NCBI GenBank assembly: GCA_016584305.1
Contig: JACEEZ010009408.1
Span: forward strand, 1 to 64,000
Direction: 5' to 3'
DNA from: Chionoecetes opilio
Taxonomy: Eukaryota; Arthropoda; Malacostraca; Decapoda; Majidae
Length of the DNA stretch: 64,000 nucleotides
The notes under the pieces were generated by a model. The model worked only from the letters and a program-made list of their open reading frames with translations, made no database searches and was not told where the DNA came from. Both the position numbers and the translations under genes were made by a program. This document shows positions 22,662 through 39,794 of the stretch, piece after piece (the stretch's first letter is position 1; every line of letters starts with the position of its first letter).

Positions 22662-25600
22662 TGTGTGGTGTGTGTGTGTGTGTGTGTGTTTTGTGGTGTG
22701 TGTGTGTGTGTGTGTGTGTGTGTCCGCTCCAGGTGCCACCCCCTGTGGCGGAATCCCCTCATATGGCATAGTTTTGGAACCGGCTCGAGCAGGGGAAGGT
22801 TTTAAGCCCATTTATGAGATGATCCGATCACTTCTTTTTTTTTTTTTTTTTTTAGCAGCCTATTAGCGAGAATTGTGAAAAAAGTGGGTTGCGAGAATTG
22901 AGGAAACCTTGATGTAGGGTGATGGGTAATGGGTGAGTGAATGGGTGGTGATGGGTAATGGGTGTGGGGTGATGGGTGAGTGAATGGGTGGGGGGTGATG
23001 GGTGAGGGAATAGATGGGGGGTGATGGATAATGGGTGAGTGAATGGGTGGGGGGTGGGGGGTAATGGGTGAGTGAATGGATGGGGGGTGATGGGTAATGG
23101 GTGAGTGAATGGGTTGGGGGTGATGTGAATAGGTTGGCATTAATACATACATTTCTACATCCATGATTTCAGGAAAGCTAGAAGGGGCTATCTGGAGTCT
23201 GTGTTTGGTGGGTCGAAGGCCCACTAAACACAGGTGGTGGGCCGAAGGCCCACCAATAGCCCTCCGCAGGAGCTAGCCAAAAAGTCCGACCGGCTTTGCG
23301 GCTAGTGTAATATATAAGCAATAATTACATTTTTTTACCACAATACAAAGACAATGAACATACCTTGACCTTGTGAGCCAGCCAGACGGTAGCATATATG
23401 ATGGCAACGGCCGCGGGGATGCCAAGCAGACAGAAGTAGAAGTAAACCCCCAAGCCAATGTAGGCAAAGGCAATCATCAAAAGAGCAACCTGTCGTGGAA
23501 AAATAGACATAATGAGGTCCTGACTCAACATGAAAACAATGAAAGTTAATTCTATTATAATAATAAAAAATAAAAAAATTCAATCTGTATATAATTTTTG
23601 AGCAATACGCGGAAGTAGATTAGTACTGCACAGTACTGCACAGTATACTGAGCAAAAAAAATATACAGAAAACGTGAGTATTAAGATCAGTAGCGACCGC
23701 GAAGTTCTCGTCCATTATAACCGAAAGTTACTTAATGCTTATTCGATGAATGCCATTAATATATTGTTTGAGTGTAGGGTTTAAAAGGTTTATGGAACTG
23801 TCGCTGATCGGAATTATCGCCGAAACACCAAACGAGAACACTCGTCGACGAGGAAATTTTTTTGGGTGTTTTTCTGAAAATCTACGCTTTTGAAAGCCCA
23901 CTACCGAAATAATAGCAGGAAATTTACTAACGGGGTGGGGAGAGGGACAGGAGTAAAGTAGGGGGAGGTGAGTGGGAGAAAATTAGGGCAAGTAAAAAAG
24001 GCCATATCAGTAAACGAGGGTTACGGGGGTTTCGTACAAAAGTTGTTTCGTACCCGGTTTTTGGGCTAGTTTTTTCGTACATGTTTTTGGGTTTTTTTTG
24101 GTAATACCTGGAGTCGTTTGTAACTTTGTAGCCCAATTTCAACTCTGGTTAGGTACAAAACGCCTATGGTTTTATAGACTAGGAAAAATTTTTTGGTTTC
24201 GAAAAAAAACTTATGTAAAACGACTGCACCCTGACACGACGGGCTGTCGTAAAAAAACGGCTGCTGGGGTTGAGGCTAGGGGGAGGGTCCCTTTACCCGG
24301 GGTGTTTCGTGATTGAATTTTGCTGGGCCCTTGGGAAAAAAATTGGATTTTTGGGGGGTTTTTTAGAAGGGGTTGTGTGGGGTGTAGACCCCCACTGCCG
24401 TGGCCCGGGGGGCCGGGAAAGGTAGCTGTCCCCCTACAAGGGGGTTAGGTGTGGGTGGGGGTTTGGACCACTTTGTGCCAGCGGGTGGAAGGGCGGGAAA
24501 ATTTTACACTCTGTGGGGGGGGTTTTGAAATGGAACGGCGGCCCTTGGTTGGGAAAGGGTGGTGGGGGTGCCTTACAGGAACGGGAAAAGGCAGCGGGAG
24601 GGGGTTTAAAGGGGGGGCAAAGGGGGTTTAATAAAGGGGGCCCAAAGTAGGTACGGGGATGCTTTTACCATTCATTCATTACCATTCAGGGCGAGGTAAG
24701 GGGCCCTTTCAGCAAAAGGTCCACACCCTTGGGGGTGTCCGGGGTAGGGCAGACGGGTTTGTGGGTACCGGGCCGGGGTTGGGGGTACAGGTCCAAGGGG
24801 GGACAGTGGGGGTGGTGGGAAAAGGGGAGCAAGCCAAGATTGCTGGGGCAGAAAAGTTAGGTGAGGTGCGGGTTCCCAAAAAAGGTTTTCTGTACTGGGG
24901 AGAAGGATGGGGGGGTGAAGAGTAAGGTTTGGGGGAGCAGAAAGCGGGGACAGGAAGGGGGACAGGGGGGAAAAGGGGACCTAAAGGTGTTGTTGGGGGG
25001 GAGACTTTTCGGGTTGAAGTCCTGGACCAGACCTTCTTGAGAGGGCCCGGGGAAAGGAGGATTAGGGTGTGTTTCCCAAAGGGGCATCGGTGAAGGATGT
25101 TACAGATGGGATGGAAAAGGTTTGATGGTGGGGCCCGGGGAAAGGGGGCGGGGGGGTTGTGGTGGTGCACGCCCGGGGGGAACGACGTGGCAAGGCGGGG
25201 GTCGGGGGATTTTGGTAAAAAAAGTAAAAGGGCCCTTTTAAAAAAGGTAAAGGGAGGGGGGTTTGGGACAGGGGTGTTTTTTGTGGTGTGACCCTAGGGA
25301 GTATGTGGGTCGGGAGTGGTTTATCGGGGGCCCTTTAAGTCTTAATAGCAAGATAGAGGAGTTTGGGGCAAGGGTATGGGTTGGGGTTTTGGGGAGGGGT
25401 TTGGGACCTTTCTATGGAAAAGCACTGAGGGATACCAGGGATGTGTCCCCAAAGTAAGATGGGGAACAATGCTTAGGGGGACCATTAGAAAAGGGCCCTT
25501 GTTAGGTTATTAGCCGGGGAAATAGGTTACGGGGGAAAAAAGGGGAGGCATAGGTCTTCAAGATAAAAGGGAAGACCCATTTGTTAAAAAAAAAAGGAAC

Positions 25601-28600
25601 CAAGGGGAAGGGGTGTAAAAACCTATGCTTTTTGGGTTTCCCATTAAATTTGTCAGGGGTTGGGGGTTAGGAAAATTTAAGGACTTTGGGGGCCGGGGAA
25701 ATTTAAGTGAAGGGGGTTTTGGGAGGAAAGTAGGCGTCAGGGGAATCCCCCCTTAGGGGAGGAAAAATGTAAGAACGGGGTTTACCCACCTTAAAAAAAA
25801 AGGGGTAGAACCCAAGAACCCCTGGGAAAGGGGGGGGGGGTGGGGGTTATCGTAAGGCGGGTTTCAGGTAAGATTTTTGAGGAGTTTAGATGTAAGGAAA
25901 ACCTTTTTGAGGCAAGTGAAAAATTTTTTGCTGCCAAAAATTAAGAGTAAAAGGGAAAAAGGAGAAAAAGGGGACGATCACCCTTTAGTGGGTCTGCTAT
26001 AGACAGTCGAAGGGAGAGGGGCTAGTATAGAAAATGAAAGGAAATAAAAAAAAAGATTAGTAGATTACTACCCAGAACAGGGGACAGGAACAATAATAGT
26101 TTTGGGGGGGACATAATGGCCCCATAGGTATACTAGGGGAGGAGGTAAAGGGTAATGGGAAAATACTCAAAATTTTTGGGGTTGAGGCAAACGATTTTAG
26201 AAACCCTAAAAAAGGAACAATGGCAGAGGGTAGAGTAACATGGGCAGGGAGAGGGAGGGAATCAGTAAGATTATGTCCCTAGTAAATGAAAAATGCCGGG
26301 AAAAATGGTAAAGGGATATGTGGAAGATGAGGAGGGTCTGGTAGATATAAATAGGACCACAACATGATAGTCCCTTAAAAAAAATACAAATAAAAAAAAA
26401 AAGGGGAATGAAAAGGAGAGAAAAAGCAGAAAAAAGATGGGGGCATTAGAAAAGGGAAATTTTGGGGGATTTTAGGAGGGAAATTGAAACAGTTAGTTTG
26501 GGAAGGGGGAAAGGGGGTGGGTGAAATTTAACCCGAGTCTGGGGAGCAATAATGGAATAGCTAGGGGAAAGGGGAGGTAGAGGGGAAGCAAAGGAGCCGG
26601 AGAAAAAAAATGCAAAAAGGTGGTGGAATAGTGAGATTAAGAGGGCGAGGAAGGGAAAAAAAGGAGCAGAAACAGGGGACGAAAGAGACTCCAAAAAGGA
26701 AATAGATGGGATTTGAGGAAGGTTAGAGTAGGAAAGGGGCATGGGATTTGGTATAAAAAAAAACAGAGAGAAGTAAAAAAACGCTTATTAGGAAGGCTAG
26801 GGCAAACATGGAGAGGGAAATTGTTTGAGGGGAAATAAAGGGGGAAGGGTGAGGAAGGGGGGAGGGATTGGTTTTACTTTTCTTTGAAAGGGAGGAAAAC
26901 AGGGAAACAACCCCTGCCCCTAATGAAATTTTAGTGGGGGGGACAAATTTTGAAAGGCCTGAGGGTATTAAGAGGGAGATCAGAAGTTTTTTTAGGAGGG
27001 GGGGGGGAAAGACTGAGCAGGTAGAATTTGGGGGGAAAAAATAGGGGGTGAAAGGGAAATAGATGAGGGAAGGATGAACATTTCAATAAGGAAGAAATAA
27101 GGAGTTACCTAAAAAAGCTGAAAAAAAGGGAAAACAGCAGGCAGGGATGGATACCCCAAAGAAATTTTATAAAAAAGGGGGGGGGAGGGTTAAAGGTTTG
27201 GGTGGGTTTTTAAAAGGCTTTTTAGGCAGATTTGGCAAAAAAAGAGAGTCCCAAGGAAAAGGAATGAGGGCAGGGTTAAATCTATTACCCCAAGGGAGGG
27301 CACAAAAGTAAAAAGCTCTTTAAAAAAAATTCCCCACCAATAGCAGTAAGGAAAACGGTGGGAAAAATATTTGGGGGGGGTTTCTAAATGGGAGAATTGT
27401 TAAAAGTTGTGAGAGAAATAAGAATTTGGGGGGGGAAACAATGGTTTTCGCAAGGATAGGAAGGTGAGGACAAACCCTGTTTTGTATCATTCGTGATAGG
27501 AAAAGGGAAAAGAAGGGGTGGGAAACATACCTTGCTTCCTTGACATTGAAAAAAGGGTTTTTGATAGGGTCCCTAGGGGGTTTTTTTGTAACAAAATGCC
27601 TTTGGATTGGGATTAGTGAAAAAAAGTCAGCCCTAATAAAAGTATTTTATGAGGGGCCCCAAAGGGGAGGGGACGGTTGGGGAAAATAGAGACAGAGTGG
27701 GTAGGTAGCCGAAGGGGTTAGGCCCGGGCTGCGTGTTATCCCCCCGTTACTTTTTGGTTATATACGAGGAATTTGCCCAAATTTTGGGTTTAGAAATTTG
27801 GGCTATGGGATAAGGGTTTGGGAGGAAAAAATTGAGCAGTTTTTTCTATTTTGCTGAAGACATAGTTGCATGAGTGAAAGGGCAGTGGAGAACTTCAGGA
27901 GATGTTACATATAGTGCACAGATGGGGAGGGAATTTTTTGGTTTTGAAATTTTAAAAGTGAGAAAAGTAGGGCCTGGTTTAAATGGAGAGGGAGCGATTT
28001 AGGGTAGGAGTTTGGGGAAAAGGGGACCTGAGGGGGGGTAGGGCGCCCCCCATATATAAATACCTAGGTACACGGGAGATGGGGAAAGGGGGCAGATAGG
28101 AAGAAAAAAGGATTTAAAAAAGGAAAAGGAAATCAGTGGGGGGGGAAGGTTGGGAGTTTTGGCAAGTGTAGGGCAAAAAAGGATGGGGGTGTAAGGGGGG
28201 TTGTGGAAAAGGCCCGGGGTCCGAAGGGCCCCATGTATGGGGCCCGAGTGGATGAGGTGGACGGGAGGAGAGCTAGACAATTAGAGGTAGACAGGAAAAA
28301 GGGGGAGGTAAAACTTGCATAGAGGGAAACGGTATGTAGCAGTGGAGGGGGATCAGGGGAGAGGGGGGGTGGAGTACCTTTGCAGAGAGAATAGGAAAGT
28401 CAGTGCTTAATTACAAAATCAGGCTTAGAAAAATGGATGAAAACAGGTGGGCTCGAAAAGTTTATGAGTGGATAGGGCAGAGTAGTAAATGGGATAGATC
28501 AAGCAGACGGTGGGAGAGGAAATGTGGGTTACAGGGTTTCACAGATAGGATACACCAGTCTAGTGAGGGGGAGTTAAAGCGAAAGGTGAAAGACCAAGTT

Positions 28601-29317
28601 CAGAGGCAGGGCAGGGAGATGTGGAGACAGAGGATGGAGGGTAAGAGTTCTCTGACTTGGTACAAGGGGAAAACCACACCAAAGTGTGAGGTCTTTTATG
28701 ATGGTAGCTTGGGGAGTAGTTTAATATTTAAAGCAAGGACTAAATCTCTGGAGGTCAATAGTAGAACATATAGATGGGCAAACGAAGGAAGCAAGATATG
28801 TCAAATGTATATGGGTAGACTAGATGAAACTGTAGATCACCTGGTATTAATGTGTCCAAGGTATGATGAGGAAAGAGAGCGGCTTATAGCAATAGTGGCA
28901 CGGGAGGTAGGCGGGGATCAGTGGGATAGAGTGGCAGAGGGGAACATAGATGGGATAATGGAATTTATTTTAGGTTTGAGTAGGGTACAGGATACAAATA
29001 GAAGAATCATCGAAGGGGTTAAAGTATTTTTAGAAAAGGCTTGGGAAAAAAGAGCAGAGAGTTAGGGCCTCATACAAGCCCTGAGGGAGCCAGCCGGAAA
29101 TTAGGCTTTGAACCGGGTGAAAACCGTGGTTTAGCTCCTCACCTGGAAAGAAAGAAAAAGAAAGACTTACCTGCGGGAAGACCTCGGAGAACGTCGCCGC
29201 CCAGAAGATGTCGTATACCGTCTCCATCGCAGCCTTGGAGATAATGTCCTGTACCTGTGCCTTGTCCTCAGTCCTGTACCGCCTCACCACACACACGGGA
29301 CCACCTGGACTTGCCAT
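18393..29317 (-). CDS. NAT8-like membrane-anchored GNAT acetyltransferase
   Basis: Six minus-strand exons: 29171-29317, 23364-23489, 21906-22043, 21398-21516, 20455 down to about 20285, and 18393-18536. Exon 1 starts MASPGGPVCVVRRYRTEDKA, as NAT8-family proteins start with a short basic segment and R-x-Y-x-x-x-D. Exon 2 is a hydrophobic hairpin (LLMIAFAYIGLGVYFYF then IPAAVAIIYATVWLA). Exon 3 has DPDRCFWVAEV, exon 5 the acetyl-CoA-binding region, and exon 6 ARELFYKKGF, the last GNAT helix and strand. The first four exons join in phase (0,0,0,2) without indels. The architecture matches NAT8/CML-type N-acetyltransferases of the ER membrane; the substrate cannot be told. Exon 5 carries a stop and a frameshift (separate entry). 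Intron 1 holds an antisense LINE. Confidence 0.82.
18586..19446. repeat. 23-bp minisatellite, about 37 copies
   Basis: The unit is ATAGCTTCCAATACCATACT plus ACA. Two unit types alternate irregularly, with CC or GC before ATAC. The array lies in the last intron of the NAT8-like gene and resumes for two degraded units at 19815-19870 after an inserted MITE. Confidence 0.95.
19447..19814. mobile_element. TA-target MITE (368 bp) inside the minisatellite
   Basis: Ends are CAGGTTGAAGTTCCCAAACT and its inverse AGTTTGGGAACTTCAACCTG, a near-perfect inverted repeat of about 25 bases. The flanks are GCATA on the left and TACTACA on the right, so the minisatellite's TA is duplicated. That fits a Tc1/mariner-type insertion. 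No transposase frame is present. Confidence 0.85.
20285..20455 (-). pseudogene. Exon 5 of the NAT8-like gene with an internal stop and frameshift
   Basis: After the acceptor ATTATGCTTGCAG, phase 2 from exon 4 gives GVKGWLRHL. A TAA follows, then in the same frame KPTDRCFGKLVMRLHSHEHC. This aligns to the GNAT block W-L-x-x-L-x-V-x-P-x-x-R-x-x-G-x-G-x-x-L, but about one residue at the stop and two in the R-x-x-G-x-G loop are missing. A second break follows HEHCMM. The 3' end is uncertain. Exons on both sides are clean, and a run of G near 20264 shows local inaccuracy, so sequencing error is likelier than decay. Confidence 0.6.
20960..21075. mobile_element. Partial copy of the CCCCTTGAG MITE
   Basis: Matches the second half of the 17.1 and 36.0 kb copies (TAGCTAATTTGGTATA; CAAAGGAAAGATCTGGGTGT) and ends in TTAA. 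The left part is missing. Confidence 0.7.
21095..21165 (+). repeat. SINE-like unit
   Basis: AAAAAGGGGAAAATGTGCCA followed by GACATCAGAGGTCATATGGC. Confidence 0.75.
22608..22724. repeat. (GT)n microsatellite with GGTGT interruptions
   Basis: Over 110 bases of GT repeats, in intron 2 of the NAT8-like gene. It produces spurious Cys/Val and His/Thr frames. Confidence 0.95.
22910..23125. repeat. GATGGGTAATGGGTGAGTGA minisatellite
   Basis: Irregular units of about 30-34 bases made of GGGTGATGGGTAATGGGTGA and GTGAATGGGTGG blocks, in NAT8-like intron 2. Confidence 0.85.
23133..23205 (+). mobile_element. Fragment of the 40.6-41.1 kb transposon
   Basis: ATTTCTACATCCATGATTTC then AGGAAAGCTAGAAGGGGCTA matches 40716-40763 almost base for base. 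Confidence 0.7.
23683..23850. mobile_element. Remnants of two other elements
   Basis: CGACCGCGAAGTTCTCGTCC and ATTATAACC at 23694-23723 match the right end of the TTAGG-loop foldback (32.9 and 60.9 kb). GGAACTGTCGCTGATCGGAA at 23795 matches the end of the element bracketing 36.82-38.32 kb. Confidence 0.6.
23930..28390. other. Homopolymer-distorted (low-accuracy) block
   Basis: Runs of G, A and T are inflated and frames are broken throughout, whereas flanking sequence is clean. Two elements with clean relatives show the effect directly: the MITE at 24.0 kb (clean copy at 32.7 kb), and the LINE below, whose reading frame is shattered before 28.39 kb and intact after. Confidence 0.75.
24010..24245. 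mobile_element. TTCGTAC-type MITE, distorted copy
   Basis: GTTTCGTACAAAAGTTGTTT at the left and AAACGACTGCACCC at the right match the clean copy starting at 32693, including the inner CGCCTATGGTTTTATAGACT block (there CGACTATGGTTTCATATAGA). Confidence 0.75.
25940..29090 (+). mobile_element. APE-type LINE (endonuclease plus reverse transcriptase)
   Basis: Reading across frames gives, in order: an endonuclease block resembling GD-I-M-A-P-I-G-I-L-G-E-E-V (about 26100-26150), AEGRVTWAGRGRES (about 26225-26270) and DEEGLVDIN (about 26325), then reverse transcriptase blocks TYLAFLDIEK and FDRV (about 27525-27565) and a GLGPGCVLSPLLF-like block (about 27715-27765), then the C-terminal frame at 28403. 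It lies antisense in intron 1 of the NAT8-like gene and stops about 80 bases short of its first exon. The clade is not determined. Confidence 0.8.
28403..29065 (+). CDS. C-terminal region of the APE-type LINE polyprotein
   Basis: An uninterrupted 220-residue frame. Around residues 130-155 it has ICQMYMGRLDETVDHLVLMC followed by PRYDEER, the Cys/His motif (C...ET-x-x-H-x-x-x-x-C-P-x-Y-x-x-x-R) that follows the reverse transcriptase in many LINEs. Upstream the same reading continues into the distorted block, so the apparent start is only where the sequence becomes reliable. Confidence 0.8.
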   Translation: MLNYKIRLRKMDENRWARKVYEWIGQSSKWDRSSRRWERKCGLQGFTDRIHQSSEGELKRKVKDQVQRQGREMWRQRMEGKSSLTWYKGKTTPKCEVFYDGSLGSSLIFKARTKSLEVNSRTYRWANEGSKICQMYMGRLDETVDHLVLMCPRYDEERERLIAIVAREVGGDQWDRVAEGNIDGIMEFILGLSRVQDTNRRIIEGVKVFLEKAWEKRAES

Positions 29318-29500
29318 GGTACGCCCTCCAAAAGACACGCCGACACCTCAAGTTGCGAGGATGCGAGTCTTCGTTCTGTTCTTCTTCTTCTTTTGACCTC
29401 TTGTTTACTTGTCCCGCTCCGTAGCTCCTCCTTCTCCAGCTTCAACTTTTTTACTTCACTCTATTATGCTGCTTTCCTCACTATCTTTACTATTATATCC

Positions 29501-29506
29501 TTTATT
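29501..29506 (-). terminator. Poly-A signal for the J-domain gene
   Basis: Minus-strand AATAAA about 340 bases after the J-domain stop codon and about 185 bases before the NAT8-like start. Confidence 0.45.
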
Positions 29507-29844
29507 TTCTTAGTTTATCTCTAGTACAAGTATTTGGTTGTAGTGTTTCTTAAGTATTCTTTCATTTTTTTTTGCCTCTTTTTGTCATTTTTCACTTATT
29601 TTCCTACTCGCCCACTTATTTTCAAACTTTCCAGCGCGCCTTTACTATAAAAAATGTCCTCTTCAAGTTCATTTTCACTGGATAATGATGAAGGGTAATA
29701 AGATAACCAGCTAACAGCAACCTTTTAGATCTTTGTATAATGATCATGTGTTAAAATATTATTCCTTTACAGTGCAAGCAAAAAAAATAACAAGAAGTTT
29801 CTTATATTTTTTAAATCTACTAGGTAGTTTTTCGTTTTATATTG

Positions 29845-30483
29845 TCATCTTTTCGCGGACTTACGTGCACATGTATACTTCGTGGTAATGAAAAGGAGGG
29901 TAATCTTGACTTTATGTGATTTGTGTGTGGCGTGGCTTTCATTACTCCTTTCATCTTGATATTCCTTTCCATGTGATTCTCCTTCCTCATGTCTGTGCTC
30001 CTTATGTGATTCTGTTTCCTCATGTCTGTGCTCCTTCTTATGTGATTCCTTATGTGATTCTCTTTCCTCATGTCTGTGTTCCTTCTTATGTGATTCTGTT
30101 TCCTCATGTCTGTGCTCCTTCTTATGTGATTCTTTATGTGATTCTCTTTCCTCATGTCTGTGTTCCTTCTTATGTGATTCTCTCTCCTCATGTCTGTGCT
30201 CCTTTTTATGTGATTCTCTTTCCTCATGTCTGTGCTTCGGTCTTTCTGTATGGAGTTTGTGCAGCTGATGATCGTATTTAGCTTTCTTCTCCGGGTCCAG
30301 CAGTGTACTCTCAGCGGCTTGAAGCAGCTGGAATTTCTTAGTTGCCTCATCAATATGGTCTGGGTTTTTATCAGGATGCCAATGTATAGCTAATTTATGA
30401 TACGATCTCCTTATCTCACACTCAGAGGCATTATGTGGCACTCCTAATACATCGTAATAGTTAACTTGATCTTTAACACTCAT
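29845..30483 (-). CDS. J-domain (DnaJ/Hsp40) protein with a charged His/Glu/Lys repeat tail
   Basis: An intact 212-residue, single-exon frame. Residues 8-72 are a J domain: YYDVLGVPHNASECEIRRSY, then the Hsp70-stimulating HPD at 36-38 in IHWHPDKNPD, then AAESTLLDPEKKAKYD. From about residue 84 come near-identical 12-mers HRHEERESHKKE and 8-mer HRHEERES/HKES variants up to about 165, then a short tail with the hydrophobic stretch VKITLLFITT. There is no G/F region or zinc finger, so it is a class C J protein. J proteins recruit Hsp70; the client is unknown. All other identified genes here have introns, so this may be a retrocopy that kept or gained expression. Its start ATG is 1.9 kb upstream of, and divergent from, H2A.X. 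Confidence 0.9.
   Translation of the reverse strand: MSVKDQVNYYDVLGVPHNASECEIRRSYHKLAIHWHPDKNPDHIDEATKKFQLLQAAESTLLDPEKKAKYDHQLHKLHTERPKHRHEERESHKKEHRHEERESHKKEHRHEERESHKESHKKEHRHEETESHKKEHRHEERESHKESHKKEHRHEETESHKEHRHEEGESHGKEYQDERSNESHATHKSHKVKITLLFITTKYTCARKSAKR
29952..30235. repeat. Coding minisatellite of 36/24 bp inside the J-domain gene
   Basis: On the plus strand the unit is CTCATGTCTGTGCTCCTTCT then TATGTGATTCTCTTTC. It comes in 36-base and 24-base forms, both multiples of three, so every expansion preserves the frame. Confidence 0.9.
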
Positions 30484-30579
30484 CTTTCAACAACTTATAT
30501 TTAGCTTTGTTTAGTGAGGTATTTTGAAGATTTTTGTGTATTATCAATGTCTAGGCAGAATATTCACCTCTTCAGAAAC

Positions 30580-30636
30580 TACCATGAGTAGGTCTTATGG
30601 TCTCTTGTAGCTTCCTTATGTTCTTATGTTCTTGTT
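30580..30636 (+). mobile_element. LINE 3' tail fragment
   Basis: AACTACCATGAGTAGGTCTT to CTTCCTTATGTTCTTATGTT; about 95 bases upstream of the J-domain start codon. Confidence 0.75.
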
Positions 30637-30729
30637 AAATGGCTTGAATAATTGAATTTGGAGCGCTATTGATTCTGGTCTTGGTCTTGTGGTCTCGGAT
30701 CCTCGATCGGCGCATCAGCTGACTGGGTA

Positions 30730-31139
30730 AAGCCCCGTCCACACTACAGCCCGGTTCCCACCTTCCCGCTTGTATACGGCCGCCATACAACAACAAAAGC
30801 CCGGTTCCCACCTTCCCGCTTGTACGGCCGCCATACAACAACAAAGACGTCACAATGACGTCACAACAAAGTCTACCGCACCGCCGTACCGCTGTACGGC
30901 CGCCGTACAAAGTTAAATTCAAGTCATCTCTCCCGCTCGGCGGTGTCCGCTCGAGCGGAGTTACCAACTGTGCCCAGTTACCACAAATACCACTCAAGCG
31001 GTGATGATGGTGACGTCATTGTTGAGCGGTGTTGTTGTAAAGCCCCGTCCACACTACCACTCACCACCGTCGGCGCTTTCCGTCGGCAAGCACCGACGGC
31101 AAGCACCGACGGTGGTGAGTGGTAGTGTGGACGGGGCTT
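30730..31139. mobile_element. TA-target MITE with AAGCCCCGTCCACACTAC ends
   Basis: The left end follows TA at 30728-30729 and the right end (GTAGTGTGGACGGGGCTT) precedes TA at 31140-31141. Inside are two copies of a CCCGGTTCCCACCTTCCCGC block. A second left end starts at 31040, so the structure is composite. Confidence 0.75.
31040..31139. mobile_element. 100-bp near-perfect hairpin MITE
   Basis: Both halves read AAGCCCCGTCCACACTACCA then CTCACCACCGTCGG in opposite directions, around a small centre of GCAAGCACCGACG repeats. It is flanked by TA at 31038-31039 and 31140-31141. Confidence 0.85.
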
Positions 31140-31146
31140 TAATGGG

Positions 31147-31755
31147 CAGAGGTGGGCATCGCAATTTTTTTTCCAATTCCGCAATCGCAATTCCGCAATT
31201 CCGACCTGCACCAGTCCGCAATCGCAATTCCGCAATTTTTTTCAGATAGGCCTTCTCACAATCGCAATTCCGCAATTCCGAAATTCCGCAAACTAATTTT
31301 GACACCTACAATACAAAACACCTACCAGTACATTTAAAACAAAAAATGTCTCTAGACTCTTAAACATCTCTAGATTCTTAAACACCTACCTACAATTAAA
31401 AAAAAAAATGTCTCTAGACTCTTTATTAGTATTTAATACTTCTGTATTCCTATTCTGTTTATGTCTATATTTGTGGTGACCGTCACAATTATTGCGATTG
31501 CGTTTCAAAATTTTGGCGGTCCGCAACCCGCAATTCTGCATTTTTTTTCAGGCATCCGTAATTGCGCAATTCCGCAACCGAATTACCCATTCCGCAAGTT
31601 ATTGCGATTGCGTTTCAAAATTTTGGCGGTCCGCAATTCGCAATTCCGCAATTTTTTCAGGCATCCGTAATTGCGCAATTCTGCAGCCGAATTACCATTC
31701 CGCAAGTTGCGGAATTGCGGAATTGCGGACTAAAATTGCGGAATGCCCACCTTTG
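31147..31755. mobile_element. hAT-like MITE made of GCAATTCCGCAA repeats
   Basis: The ends are CAGAGGTGGGCAT and, inverted, CAAAGGTGGGCAT. The flanks are TTAATGGG (31139-31146) and GTAATGGG (31756-31763), an 8-bp target duplication with one mismatch, as in hAT elements. The interior is dominated by CGCAATTCCGCAATTCCG and inverted GCGGAATTGCGGAATTGCGG, with an internal 120-base direct duplication (about 31482 and 31602). Confidence 0.85.
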
Positions 31756-32017
31756 GTAATGGGTACAAAAGCGAATAATATGGACACATCTACTACCATT
31801 TACTAGATAGAATATAATACTACCGTAGATAGAATAAGCTTATTTATCGATAGAAATGGTTATATGCCTTACTACATGACTATAAAGAAAATAAACGTGT
31901 TCTTTCAATGCAGATGAGTTCGGCTTTATTTTCATGGAGGGAGCGCTACGGTAACGAAAATAAATAAGAGGAGATGTTGAGTATTTTGTTTGAATCAGAA
32001 AGGAAATAGACGAGTTT

Positions 32018-32275
32018 AATACAGGTTTACAAGTTTATTAAAGAAAAAAGGGGGGGGTACATAGAAGGGGGTAATTTCTTTTCTAGTATTATGGAAGAAG
32101 CTAAAATAAAGGGGTGCGGGGGCAAGGGAAGGGACTGAAATAGCTGAGTTTGATACAGGTTTACAAGTTTATTAAAGAAAAGGGGGGTAGAGTATATATA
32201 GAAGGGGGTATTTATTTTCTTCTGTAATGGGAGGAGCTTAAAATGGGTGCGGGGGAAAGGGAAGGGAGGGAAGGG
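32018..32275. repeat. Tandem duplication of about 130 bp upstream of H2A.X
   Basis: Two copies beginning near 32018 and 32150 share ACAGGTTTACAAGTTTATTA, an A-then-G run, ATAGAAGGGGGTA and a GGGTGCGGGGG block. They lie 100-360 bases upstream of the H2A.X start codon and may include its promoter or 5' UTR; a TATATATA string lies near 32193. Confidence 0.75.
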
Positions 32276-32379
32276 AGCCGGGAGGTCTCGGTCTTGGCTT
32301 CTGTCGTTAATTTTTGTGGCAGGCTGGCGGTTGTGAGGTGCCATTCTTCCTGCAATCTGTACCGTGAAAGCATTACGTG

Positions 32380-39794
<7,415 letters not shown>

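Noticed and set aside
22556..22866. Poly-Cys/Val and poly-His/Thr frames
   Set aside because: Products of the (GT)n microsatellite.
28403..29065. The 220-residue frame as a cellular gene
   Set aside because: Its Cys/His motif and the upstream reverse transcriptase blocks show it is the end of a LINE polyprotein.
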